Shown piece after piece: positions 16,347 through 24,476 of a stretch of DNA of 64,000 nucleotides; position 1 is the first letter of the stretch; the number at the start of each line of letters is the position of its first letter. The notes beneath the pieces are model-generated. The model did not search any database. It had not been told where the DNA came from and saw nothing but the letters and a program-made list of their open reading frames with translations. Source of the stretch: Kribbella voronezhensis (GTDB taxonomy: Bacteria; Actinomycetota; Actinomycetes; Propionibacteriales; Kribbellaceae). Position numbers and translations under genes: made by a program. Location: assembly GCF_004365175.1 (NCBI RefSeq), contig NZ_SOCE01000001.1:4905403-4969402 (forward strand), given 5' to 3'.

Positions 16347-17153
16347 TTACTTGAGCGCGGGCTCCGGGGCGACCGAATTATCCGCGGACCTGTCGACGGT
16401 CTTGTAGCTGCGCAGTCCGGGCCGGAGCAGCAGCGGCAGGCTGATACCGATCAGCAGCAGGGCGACGATGCCGTCCAGCCAGTAGTGGTTCGCTGTCACG
16501 ACCACCACCGAGAACGTGATGATCGGGTGGGCGAGCCACAGCCAGCGCCACTTGGACCGGGTGATCAGGATCATCGAGAGCGCGATCAGGGCGGCCCAGC
16601 CGACGTGCAGGCTCGGCATCGCGGCGAACTGGTTCGCGACGCCGCCGGAGTTCTCGGGTCCGTAGACGGACTGGCCGAACTTGAGGCCGGTGTCGACGAA
16701 GCCGGGCATCATCCGCGGCGGTGCCAGCGGGAACAGGATGTGGCCGATCAGTGCCAGCCCGGTAACGGAGACCATCGTCCAGCGGACCAGCGGGTAGGCC
16801 TTCGGCCGCCAGATGGACAGCCAGAGCAGGACCGCACCGGTCAACGGGGCGTGCACCGACGCGTAGTACAGGTTTGCTCCCTGGACCAGTTGGGGGAGCT
16901 GGAGGGCGGCGTGCTGGATCGCTGCCTCGTCCGGGAGATGCAACCAGTGCTGCACGGAGAGCACTTCGCGGGCATGGCCGAAGGCCGAGCCGGTATGTTT
17001 TCCGGCGAACTGCCGACCCGCGCTGTAGACCAGGAACATGGTGGCGAGCAGGACTGCTTCCCGCACCACCCGCCAGACCACCGGCCCCGCCCCGGTGGAG
17101 CTGCGCGCCCGTTCCCCAGTCAGATCCACCCGCTCGAGTGCCTGTGTCCCCAT
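16347..17153 (-). CDS. PAP2-superfamily membrane phosphatase/transferase
   Basis: A 268-residue protein with about six membrane segments. The lower-case PAP2 signature is spread as FPLAPPRMMPG, PSLHVGWA (catalytic His) and NHYWLDGIVA (second His), the arrangement of Aur1/Ipt1-like inositol-phosphate transferases and undecaprenyl-PP phosphatase relatives. It acts on lipid phosphates at the membrane, but the substrate is not identifiable. I chose ATG 17153 because the codons upstream do not look coding. The gap between its stop and the HelD start is 47 bp, so the two may be one transcript. Confidence 0.85.
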   Translation of the reverse strand: MGTQALERVDLTGERARSSTGAGPVVWRVVREAVLLATMFLVYSAGRQFAGKHTGSAFGHAREVLSVQHWLHLPDEAAIQHAALQLPQLVQGANLYYASVHAPLTGAVLLWLSIWRPKAYPLVRWTMVSVTGLALIGHILFPLAPPRMMPGFVDTGLKFGQSVYGPENSGGVANQFAAMPSLHVGWAALIALSMILITRSKWRWLWLAHPIITFSVVVVTANHYWLDGIVALLLIGISLPLLLRPGLRSYKTVDRSADNSVAPEPALK

Positions 17154-17238
17154 ACGTCTCGACGGTACCGGTCGAAGTCTCGGGATTCGCTCAGGTTGAA
17201 CCCTGATGTTGCCCTGGGCAATCCCCGAACCACCCTCT

Positions 17239-17254
17239 GTGACCGAACCGTCAC
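17239..17254. promoter_or_regulatory. inverted repeat upstream of PAP2 gene
   Basis: GTGAC (17239-17243), 6-nt spacer, GTCAC (17250-17254), 85 bp upstream of the PAP2 start. It is a possible operator. The rest of the 258-bp gap (17154-17411) shows no gene; TGACAA and TTGTCA form a loose inverted repeat at about 17347-17376. Confidence 0.3.
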
Positions 17255-17411
17255 CCCCATTCAGCTGATCGGCGACCTGTCCCAATCTGGGCCAACCCCG
17301 GCAACGGCGGTCGCATTCCCGGGCGACTGACTCGAAGATCACAGTTGACAAATAACGCACCGCAGGTCTGTTGTCAGTCTGCCCGATACCGAGGGCTTCG
17401 CGCAGCCGGTT

Positions 17412-17468
17412 TTATCCCTTCATCGCCCCGGTCAGAACGCCCTCCCCTCTCGCCTTCCTTTCCTTCAT
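17412..17468 (-). pseudogene. repeated permease 3' tail just past the stop codon
   Basis: The true permease ends GVLTGAVKG with a TGA at 17465. An ATG overlapping that TGA (ATGA) opens an 18-codon frame that again ends GVLTGAMKG and stops at 17412. The 14 bases GGCGTTCTGACCGG are identical in both tails, whose stop codons lie 53 bp apart, while later third positions differ. It looks like a remnant of the end of a second LplC-like permease gene, or a partial duplication, rather than a functional peptide. Confidence 0.5.
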
Positions 17469-18352
17469 CCTTTGACAGCTCCGGTCAGAACGCCTTTGGC
17501 GAAGTGTCTTTGCAGGAACGGGTAGACCAGCAGGATCGGCACGATCGAGATCACCAGGATGGCCATCTGGATCGAGGCCTGGGGTGGGAGCAGTTCGGTG
17601 CCCAGGTCCGCACTGCCGAGTTGGGTGTCGTTGATGACGTACGTCCGCAGTACCAGTTGCAACGGCCACAGCTTGCTGTCGTTGAGATACAGCAGGGCAC
17701 CGAAGAACGCGTTCCAGTAGCTGACCGCGTAGAACAGGCCGATCACCGACAGCACCGCCTTCGACAACGGCAGCACGATGTAGCCGAAGGTCTTCAGTTC
17801 GCCGGCACCGTCGATCCGGGCGCTCTCGGTGATCTCACCGGGCAGGTTCGAGAAGAACGCCCGCAGCACGATCACGTTGAACGCGCTGACCATCGTCGGC
17901 ACGATCAGCGCCCAGAGACTGTCCAGCAGCCCGGCCCCTTTGACCACCAGGTACATCGGGATGATGCCCGGCGAGAACAGCATGCTGAACAGGACGATCA
18001 GCAAGATCGGTCGCCCCGCCGAGAAGCCCGGCCGGGACAGGGCGTAGGCGAGCAGGCACGAGACCGTGAGACTCAGCAGCGTCCCGATCACGGTGACGAA
18101 GATGCTCACGAACAGTGCCCTGGTCACCACTCCGCCGGCGAACAACGACTTGTACGCCGCGAAGTTGACCGAGTCGGGCAACAGGACGAGGCCGCCCGAC
18201 TCGTTGATCTGCTTGTTCGGCGCCACGCTGGTCGAGATCACGCCGACGAACGGAAGGATCACGACCGCACAGAACACCAGTAGAACCACGCCTTTGAAGG
18301 CCCGCATCGGCCACGACGGCACCGGCACGCCCTGAACGATTCGCCGTGTCAT
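17465..18352 (-). CDS. lplC: ABC sugar permease, LplC type
   Basis: A 295-residue inner-membrane permease of the CUT1 carbohydrate ABC family with six predicted segments. The EAA loop is ESARIDGAGELKTFGYIVLPLSKAV (about residues 188-212). The C-terminus GVLTGAVKG is the conserved tail of this group. Its ATG overlaps the stop of the upstream permease by 4 nt (ATGA), so translation is coupled. It belongs with the LplB-type permease and the Tat lipoprotein upstream; no ATPase gene is in the operon, as is usual when a shared MsmK/MsiK-type ATPase is used. A copy of its 3' tail follows the stop codon. Confidence 0.92.
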   Translation of the reverse strand: MTRRIVQGVPVPSWPMRAFKGVVLLVFCAVVILPFVGVISTSVAPNKQINESGGLVLLPDSVNFAAYKSLFAGGVVTRALFVSIFVTVIGTLLSLTVSCLLAYALSRPGFSAGRPILLIVLFSMLFSPGIIPMYLVVKGAGLLDSLWALIVPTMVSAFNVIVLRAFFSNLPGEITESARIDGAGELKTFGYIVLPLSKAVLSVIGLFYAVSYWNAFFGALLYLNDSKLWPLQLVLRTYVINDTQLGSADLGTELLPPQASIQMAILVISIVPILLVYPFLQRHFAKGVLTGAVKG

Positions 18353-19293
18353 CGGCTGTACACCCCCTGCTCCCCGAAGATGTGCGCCACCTTGTTGGCG
18401 GCCAGCACGAGGACGACGCCGACGAGGCCCTTCACCAGGCCGACCGCGGCCGCGACTCCCCAGGCGCCACCGAGCACACCGTTGTTGTAGACGTAGGTGT
18501 CCAGTACTTCGCTGACGTCGCGCCCGACGGCCTGTTGCTGCAGGATGATCTGCTCGAACCCGACGGTCAGCGAGTCGCCCAGCTTCAGGATGAACAGCAA
18601 GATGATGATCCCGCGCAGCCCGGGCATGGTCACGTGCCACACCTGCCGCATCCGGCTCGCGCCGTCCACGCTGGCCGCTTCGTACAGCTGAGAGTCGATC
18701 TGCGAAAGCGCGGCCAGGAACAGGATCGTCGCCCAGCCGGTGTCCTTCCAGATCACCTGCGAGGTGACCAGGACACGGAACAGTTCGGAGTTCCCGATGA
18801 TGTCCAGTGTCGCCAGGTCGTGCGCCCGCAGGTAGTTGTTCAGCAGTCCGCTGCCGCCCAGCATCTGCTGGAACAACGCGACCACGATCACCCAGGACAT
18901 GAAATGCGGCAGGTACAGGATGCTCTGCACGATCCGCTTGATCCGCTCCGAGAACAGCGAGTTCAGCAGCAACGCCAGCAGGATCGGCGCCGGAAACACC
19001 AGGATCGCCTGCAGACCGGTCAGGATCAGCGTGTTCTTCAGTGCCTGCAGGAACGCAGGGTCGCCGTTGAAGATCACCGCGAAGTTGTCCCAGCCGGACC
19101 AGTCGCTGCCGCCGATGCCGAGGAACGGCTGGTAGTCCTTGAACGCGATCACGTTGCCGAGCAGCGGCAGGTAGTGGAACGCAAGGATCAGCGCAGTACC
19201 GGGCAGAGCGAACAGCAGCAGCACCCGGTCGCGGAGTAGCCGGCGACCGAGGCTGAGCTGCTGGGCCGGGTGGGGCTTGGTGCGCTGCAGCAT
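18349..19293 (-). CDS. lplB: ABC sugar permease, LplB type
   Basis: A 314-residue CUT1-family permease with six membrane segments; a first segment at about 26-45 (VLLLFALPGTALILAFHYLP) is followed by an extracytoplasmic loop with FKDYQPF and by the EAA loop YEAASVDGASRMRQVWHVTMPGL (positions about 200-222). It would pair with the LplC-type permease to form the channel of the importer. It starts 4 bp after the stop of the binding-protein gene and overlaps the next permease, making a tight three-gene operon. Confidence 0.92.
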   Translation of the reverse strand: MLQRTKPHPAQQLSLGRRLLRDRVLLLFALPGTALILAFHYLPLLGNVIAFKDYQPFLGIGGSDWSGWDNFAVIFNGDPAFLQALKNTLILTGLQAILVFPAPILLALLLNSLFSERIKRIVQSILYLPHFMSWVIVVALFQQMLGGSGLLNNYLRAHDLATLDIIGNSELFRVLVTSQVIWKDTGWATILFLAALSQIDSQLYEAASVDGASRMRQVWHVTMPGLRGIIILLFILKLGDSLTVGFEQIILQQQAVGRDVSEVLDTYVYNNGVLGGAWGVAAAVGLVKGLVGVVLVLAANKVAHIFGEQGVYSR

Positions 19294-19297
19294 CTGG

Positions 19298-20911
19298 CTA
19301 GCGCCCCGCCGCGTCGGCGTACGCCTGCTGCAGTTCCCCGCGCATCTTCTCGCCGCCCTGCGACAGCCAGTCCTTGACCGCGGAGGCCCACTCGGAGACG
19401 GGCTTCTTGCCCTGCATGATCTGGTTCTCCACGTCGGTCATCACTTTGACCAATCGCGGCCCGTCCTTGGACACGGTCTCGGAGTAGAGCCCGTACGACG
19501 CGTCGTACACCAACCGCGACGCAAGCTTCTCCTGAATCGCGTGTTGCTTACGCGGTACGTCGGGTTTGCCGGCCATGTACAGCGCGAGGGTGGAGTCGGC
19601 GACGTACTGCAGTCCGATCCCGGTCTCCACCACACCAGTCTTGGTCGGCACCGGATCCGTTCCCTGCAAGGCGTAATGGCGACCCGCTACGCCGTACTTG
19701 CGGAACAGATACTCCTCCGTACCGAAGGGTGCGGCCATCCAGTTGGCCACCTTCAGCAGGGTCTCGACCGAGTGCTTGCTGTCCTTGCGGAACGCCGTGA
19801 TGTTGTTCAGGGCCGCGCCCATCCACGGCCTGCCCTGACTCGGCACGTCGAGCATGTTGACCGAGAAGGCGTCGCCGGCGGTGTTGTCGGCGTAGTACTG
19901 GTTCCAGGCGACGAAGCTGTCGATGTCGAACGCGGCGATGCCACCGTTGAACCATTGCTTGCGCTGGCTGGCCTGGGCACTGAAGGAGTCCGGGTTGATG
20001 ACGCCGGCCGCGACCATCTTGCGGCCGGCCTCCAGAGCGTCGGCGCCCTGCTCGGCCTCGTAGAACGAGGTGAACTTGCCGCCTTCTTCCTTCCACTGGT
20101 TCGGGATGCCGAGCAGTTGGCGCAGGTACGAGATCGGCGGCCTGGTCCATGCCCACCGGTTCTGCTTCGCCGCGGTCAGCTCCTTGGCGAGGTCGAGGAA
20201 CTCCTCGAAATCCTTCGGGGCGGGGTCCTTGATGCCCTTGGCTGCCAGCAGATCCTCGCGGTACAGCGGCAACGTCGTCCGCGACATCCCGCGCGGAACC
20301 GGTACGGCGTAGATGCCGCCGTTGTACACGCAGCCCTTCCAGTACTCGGTGGGAATGTTCGCGAGGAACGGGTATTTCTTGACCGCGTCGCCGGAGAGCT
20401 GATCGGTCAGGTCCAGGCACTTGGCCTTCAGCAGTGCGGGAATCTGCGGCGTGGTCGGCGGCAGGTTGATGATGTCGGGAAGGTCGCCGCCGGCGACCCG
20501 CGTCGCGAGCTTGTTCGGGTACTCGTCGTTCGACGCCATGCTGATCTGCAGTTCGGAACCGAGGCGTTCGTTGACCGCCTGCCAGAACTGGTTGCTGTCC
20601 GCGGCGGGCGGGATCGCGCCCGGGATGTTCGTCATGAAGCTGATCGGCTGACCGTCGCCGGGCTTCTCGGTGATCGCCTTGAGCGGGTTCGCGGGGTACT
20701 TCAGGAAGCCGTCGAGCACCACATCGGTGCCGGGCAGATCGGGCGTCACCCCGGTGAAGCGGACGTAGGTCGGGAGCTTGACCGCGAGATTGGCGGCGGC
20801 CTGGTTCTTCTTGTCCGACGCGCAGCCGCTGAGCAACGGCGTACCGGTCACCGCGACCGCCGCGGCGGCCAGGCCCCCACCGAGGAGTGTTCTTCTGCTG
20901 AGTCGCTGCAT
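19298..20911 (-). CDS. lplA: ABC extracellular solute-binding lipoprotein, LplA type
   Basis: A 537-residue family-1 type binding protein. It starts with a Tat-type signal (SRRTLLGGGLAAAAVAV) ending in the lipobox LLSGC near residue 30, so it is exported folded and lipid-anchored. Length and layout fit LplA-like binding proteins for oligosaccharides. GAGG lies just before ATG 20911. It is the first gene of the importer operon and is divergent from the sialidase gene, with a 24-bp palindrome between them, so a sialylated or related glycan is a reasonable but unproven ligand. Confidence 0.9.
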   Translation of the reverse strand: MQRLSRRTLLGGGLAAAAVAVTGTPLLSGCASDKKNQAAANLAVKLPTYVRFTGVTPDLPGTDVVLDGFLKYPANPLKAITEKPGDGQPISFMTNIPGAIPPAADSNQFWQAVNERLGSELQISMASNDEYPNKLATRVAGGDLPDIINLPPTTPQIPALLKAKCLDLTDQLSGDAVKKYPFLANIPTEYWKGCVYNGGIYAVPVPRGMSRTTLPLYREDLLAAKGIKDPAPKDFEEFLDLAKELTAAKQNRWAWTRPPISYLRQLLGIPNQWKEEGGKFTSFYEAEQGADALEAGRKMVAAGVINPDSFSAQASQRKQWFNGGIAAFDIDSFVAWNQYYADNTAGDAFSVNMLDVPSQGRPWMGAALNNITAFRKDSKHSVETLLKVANWMAAPFGTEEYLFRKYGVAGRHYALQGTDPVPTKTGVVETGIGLQYVADSTLALYMAGKPDVPRKQHAIQEKLASRLVYDASYGLYSETVSKDGPRLVKVMTDVENQIMQGKKPVSEWASAVKDWLSQGGEKMRGELQQAYADAAGR

Positions 20912-20931
20912 GAGGCCTCATTTCCGGGCGA

Positions 20932-20974
20932 TTGAGAGTGCGGCCTCACCATGACATAGTACGTCCTATGTCAT
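20932..20974 (+). promoter_or_regulatory. sialidase promoter with overlapping operator palindrome
   Basis: TTGAGA (20932-20937), exactly 17 nt, then CATAGT (20955-20960) make a good -35/-10 pair. The ATG at 20968 then falls at about +1, which predicts a leaderless mRNA. ATGACATAG (20951-20959), TACGTC, CTATGTCAT (20966-20974) is a perfect 9-bp inverted repeat covering the -10 and the start codon. A repressor bound there would block the sialidase operon and possibly the divergent importer. The GntR gene at 23056 is the likely partner. Confidence 0.65.
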
Positions 20975-22065
20975 CAAGCCTCAGTCCTCCGGAAGTCGTC
21001 TTCGACCCGGTCGGCAGCCGCTATCACACGTTCCGCATCCCGGCCGTCACGATGCGTGGCGATTGGCTGTTCGCCTTCTGCGAGGGCCGGCTGCACTCCG
21101 CTGCGGACGCGGGCGAGATCGAGGTCGTACTGCGGCGCTCCGGTGACGGCGGGCGGACCTGGTTGCCGTTGCGGGTGGTGTCGGCAGCGGCCGGGAAGAC
21201 CTGCGGGAACCCGGTGCCGATCGTCGATCCGGCGAGTGGCGACCTGGTGCTGGTCACGGTGCAGAACGGGGCCGATGAGCTCGAGCATCTTGTTGCCCTG
21301 GGCACTGATGTTGAGGACGGGCGACGGGTCTACGTGCAGCGCAGTATCGATGACGGGGCTTCGTGGAGTGCTCCTTCGGAAATCACTGCGCAGGTGAAGC
21401 CTCGCGATTGGGGTTGGTACGCGACCGGCCCGTGCCACGGGATCGCCTTGACCGCTGGGCCTTACGCCGGGCGGCTGGTCGTACCGGCGAACCACTCCTT
21501 CGTGCCGGCCGACGTCGGCGATCTGGACTCAGCAGCTACGGCGCGGTTGAACGGCGGGCATTGCATCTTCAGCGATGACGGCGGCCGGACCTGGGCACTT
21601 GGATTCGTCGATCGCAACGACGGTGGCGTGGTGAATGCGAACGAGACAGCCGTTGCGGAGTTGGGCGACGGGCGACTCTATTTCACGGCGCGGAATCATC
21701 GGGGGACCGGACCGGCGCGGGTGCACGCGTACTCGTCCGACGGTGGCGCCACGCTTGAATCGCCGTACGAAGGAATCGCTGAGATCACCGCTCCCGGGAT
21801 TCAGGGGAGTGTGCTTCGGGTGGGGGACCGGCTGTTGTTGTCGACGCCGGCGCATCCGGAGATCCGGCGCGAGTTGACCGTGTTCGTCAGCACCGACTCG
21901 GGGGCGACCTGGCGGCCGGGTTTCGTCGTCCATCCGGGGATGGCCGGCTACTCCGATCTGGTGCCGCTGCCCGATGGGCGGGTCGGGCTGTTCTACGAGG
22001 CGGGCGAGACGTCCTCGTTCGCGACGCTCCGTTTTGTCACCTTCGATCCTCGGGAGATCCTTTGA
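20968..22065 (+). CDS. exo-alpha-sialidase, predicted cytoplasmic
   Basis: A 365-residue six-bladed sialidase (BNR family). It has the YHTFRIP motif with the first triad arginine, FCEGR, an ADAGEIEV acid segment, NANETAV (Glu), HPEIRRE (Arg) and GYSDLV (nucleophile Tyr). Five Asp-box-like turns (SGDGGRTW, SIDDGASW, SDDGGRTW, SSDGGATL, STDSGATW) mark the blades. It would release terminal sialic-acid-type sugars. No signal peptide is present, so the enzyme should stay in the cytoplasm and act on imported glycosides. The ATG at 20968 lies at the predicted transcription start with no ribosome-binding site. The next gene overlaps its stop by 4 nt. Confidence 0.88.
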   Translation: MSSSLSPPEVVFDPVGSRYHTFRIPAVTMRGDWLFAFCEGRLHSAADAGEIEVVLRRSGDGGRTWLPLRVVSAAAGKTCGNPVPIVDPASGDLVLVTVQNGADELEHLVALGTDVEDGRRVYVQRSIDDGASWSAPSEITAQVKPRDWGWYATGPCHGIALTAGPYAGRLVVPANHSFVPADVGDLDSAATARLNGGHCIFSDDGGRTWALGFVDRNDGGVVNANETAVAELGDGRLYFTARNHRGTGPARVHAYSSDGGATLESPYEGIAEITAPGIQGSVLRVGDRLLLSTPAHPEIRRELTVFVSTDSGATWRPGFVVHPGMAGYSDLVPLPDGRVGLFYEAGETSSFATLRFVTFDPREIL

Positions 22066-23009
22066 GCACCTCTGCCTCCGCTGTTCGCCTGAGTGGTGTG
22101 GTACCGCCGCTCGTCACGCCGCTGACTGCCTCGTACGACGTCGACACCGCCTCGCTGGTCCGGCTGGTCTCGCATCAGCTGGCCGGTGGAGTTTCCGGCG
22201 TCTTCGTGCTCGGGACCTCTGGTGAAGGGACATTTCTGACCGACGAGCAACGGCGTACGGTGCTGGAGGTGGTGGTCGGCGAGGTCGCCGGGCAGGTACC
22301 GGTTCTGGCGGGGGCGATCGATACGTCGACCGCGCGAGCGGGCGCGCATGTCGTGGCTGCTTTGAAGGCGGGAGTGGATGGTGTTGTCGCGACCGCGCCG
22401 TTTTATGCGGCGACGCATCCGGCGGAGATCTCACTGCATTTCGAGCGGCTGGCTTCGGTGGCGGACGGCGTACCGCTGTATGCGTACGACATTCCGCCGC
22501 GAATCGGTGGGACCAAGCTGCCTTCTTCGCTGCTGATCTCACTGGGGGAGCGTGGGGTGATCGCGGGAGTCAAGGACTCGAGTGGGCAGGAGACGAGTTT
22601 GCGGCGGCTGGTGCTGGATCGCGCCGCGGCCGGTCTCGATGGGTTTGCGGTGATGACGGGGTCGGAGTTGACGGTCGATTCGGCCTTGGGCTTCGGGGTC
22701 GACGGGGTGGTGCCTGGGCTGGGGAACGTGGATCCGGCGGGATATGTGCGGATCTTCGACGCCGTTGCCGCTGGGGATTTTGCCGCCGCGCGGTCGGAGC
22801 AGAACCGGCTGTTCCGGTTGTTCGAGGTCGTCGACGTGGCCGACCGCGGGCGGATGGGGGCGAGCTCGGCGGCGTTGGGTGCGTTCAAGGCGGCGCTGTT
22901 CTTGCTCGGAGTCATCGAATGCCCGCTCACGGCGTACCCGTCGATCCCGCTGGACGACGACGAGATCGCGAGGATCGGCTCGCTGCTGGCCCGGGCCGGA
23001 CTGCTGTGA
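22062..23009 (+). CDS. dihydrodipicolinate synthase / N-acetylneuraminate lyase family protein
   Basis: A 315-residue TIM-barrel class I aldolase. GTSGEG near residue 50, YDIPPR (catalytic Tyr, about residue 142) and GVKDSSG (Schiff-base Lys, about residue 170) are present. The start is TTG at 22062 overlapping the sialidase stop (TTGA), so the two are coupled. The family includes both DapA and NanA. Placement between a sialidase and a FadR-type regulator, beside a sugar importer, favours a sialic-acid or related keto-sugar acid lyase over lysine biosynthesis. No NanE/NanK genes are visible, so the rest of the pathway must be elsewhere. Confidence 0.88.
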   Translation: MSTSASAVRLSGVVPPLVTPLTASYDVDTASLVRLVSHQLAGGVSGVFVLGTSGEGTFLTDEQRRTVLEVVVGEVAGQVPVLAGAIDTSTARAGAHVVAALKAGVDGVVATAPFYAATHPAEISLHFERLASVADGVPLYAYDIPPRIGGTKLPSSLLISLGERGVIAGVKDSSGQETSLRRLVLDRAAAGLDGFAVMTGSELTVDSALGFGVDGVVPGLGNVDPAGYVRIFDAVAAGDFAAARSEQNRLFRLFEVVDVADRGRMGASSAALGAFKAALFLLGVIECPLTAYPSIPLDDDEIARIGSLLARAGLL

Positions 23010-23055
23010 GCGCTCCCGGTCAGTAGACTGGCCGATCTCGACGAAGGGGGCCGGC

Positions 23056-23766
23056 GTGACAACGGGTGGGCTCGGCCGCGCACGCGGCGCCGCTGGGAAC
23101 CAGAGCTTCATCCGCGACCAGATGAAATCGTTCATCCTGGAACGCGGACTGAAAGCCGGCGACCCGCTGCCCAACGAGCAGGAGCTGATGGCGCAACTCG
23201 GCGTCGGCCGGCATCCGTTGCGCGAGGCAATGAAAGCGCTGCAGGCGGTCGGCATCATCGAGATCCGGCACGGCTACGGGACGTACGTCGGCCAGGTAAC
23301 GCTCGAGGCGCTGGAGGACGGGCTCGCCTTCCGGATGTCCCAGTCGATGGCCGGCGACCTGCGCGACGTACAGAACGTCCTGGAGGTCCGCCAAGCCATC
23401 GAAGTCGGCCTGGCGGACGAGGTGGTCGCCCATTTCAGCGCCGCCGGCTTCGACTCGCTCGAGCCGATCGTCGCGCGGATGGAGGAGAAGGCGGCCGCCG
23501 GTGAGTATTTCCCCGACGAGGACTGGGCCTTCCACCAGGCGCTCTACGAGCCGCTCGGCAACGCCCTCGTCATCGACCTCCTCAGCGTCTTCTGGCGAAC
23601 CTTCGCCCAGGTCGACGCTCGGCTTCCAGGTGCCCGCTACACCCCCGCCGACGCGGCCGGTTGGCACCGAGACCTCCTCAACACTTTGAAAACCGGTCGG
23701 CCCGAAGCGTTCGCACGGTCGATGAAGCACCACTTCGTAGGCATCCACACCCGCCTCGACCCCTGA
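23056..23766 (+). CDS. FadR-type GntR regulator
   Basis: A 236-residue regulator. The N-terminal winged helix (about 18-80) has LPNEQELMAQLGVGRHPLREAMKALQAVGIIEIRHGYGTYV. The C-terminal all-helical FCD domain has DWAFHQALYE, GWHRDLL and MKHHFVGIH, the His/Asp set that often binds a metal and a carboxylated ligand. GTG 23056 has AAGGGGG about 6 nt upstream. It follows the lyase gene by 46 bp on the same strand. It is the natural candidate for binding the palindrome at 20951-20974 and responding to a sugar acid from the pathway. Confidence 0.9.
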   Translation: MTTGGLGRARGAAGNQSFIRDQMKSFILERGLKAGDPLPNEQELMAQLGVGRHPLREAMKALQAVGIIEIRHGYGTYVGQVTLEALEDGLAFRMSQSMAGDLRDVQNVLEVRQAIEVGLADEVVAHFSAAGFDSLEPIVARMEEKAAAGEYFPDEDWAFHQALYEPLGNALVIDLLSVFWRTFAQVDARLPGARYTPADAAGWHRDLLNTLKTGRPEAFARSMKHHFVGIHTRLDP

Positions 23767-24449
23767 CCCACGCACCTCCTGCGTCGGCGCTCCCGCCCGC
23801 CCTGGGTCGCGGCTCCTGCGTCGCCACTCGGTGACTGCACCCACGCACCTCCTGCGTCGGCGCTCCCGCCCGCCCTGGTTCGCGGCTCCTGCGTCGCCAC
23901 TCGGTGAGAGCGGTCGTTCGCTGCCTGGTGGACTTGGGGTGACGCGGTGGGTGTGTGGCCCACGCAACCTCCTAGGTCGGTGTTCCCACCCATCCGGTTC
24001 GCGGCTACTACGTCGCCGCTCGATGACCACCGGCATGGTCCAGGCACTGGCCGGCTGGTGAGCCCGAAGCCTGGCGGTCTACTTCGTCGCAGAATTCATC
24101 CGGCTCGGCCCGTGGCCGTCTGCACCAGATTGGCGACCACGACATGGTGGTCGCCCAACCTGGCTGCTGTGTCGAGCGCCGACGCAGGAGGTGCGTAGGT
24201 GACGTATCGGTCCGGTTCGCGACGTCGACCTGGTGCTCGCCCGACGTGGCCGTTGTTATAGAGCGGCGACGGAGGAGCCGCGATCAGGGGTGGGTGGGAG
24301 CGCCGACGCAGGAGGTGCGTGGGTGACGCGTCGGTCCGGTTCGCGATCCCGACGTGGTGGCCGCCCGACGTGGCCGTTGTTATCGAGCGGCGACGGAGGA
24401 GCCGCGAACCGGGGTGGGCGGGAGCGCCGACGCAGGAGGTGCGTGGGGA
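23767..24449. repeat. intergenic array of 68-bp and 124-bp repeats in both orientations
   Basis: This 710-bp gap between convergent genes has no convincing gene. A 68-bp unit (CCCACGCACCTCCTGCGTCG at its left end, ACTCGGTGA at its right) occurs at 23767-23834 and 23840-23907, differing at one base. A diverged copy lies at 23959-24026. The reverse complement of the unit recurs at about 24259-24325 and 24383-24448. There it is part of a 124-bp tandem unit beginning at 24174, 24298 and 24422 (the last truncated). Within the unit, GACGCAGGAGG-like and GACGGAGGAGC-like words repeat. The opposed copies could fold into a very long imperfect hairpin. Confidence 0.8.
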
Positions 24450-24476
24450 CAGGCGCTTCGTAGTACCGGAAAGCGT

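Noticed and set aside
20932..20967. An earlier in-frame start (20932) for the sialidase
   Set aside because: The codons before 20968 lie in the -35/-10 region and add a peptide with no signal-sequence character. The family match begins after 20968.
23020..24036. Long minus-strand open frame covering the GntR gene and the left repeats
   Set aside because: It is the antisense of the GntR coding region continued through repeats. The repeated RRRRSREP-type peptides follow from the DNA repeat and do not resemble a protein family.
23767..24449. The repeat array as a CRISPR array
   Set aside because: The units are 68 and 124 bp, occur in both orientations, and have no short identical repeats with unique spacers. 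No cas gene is nearby.
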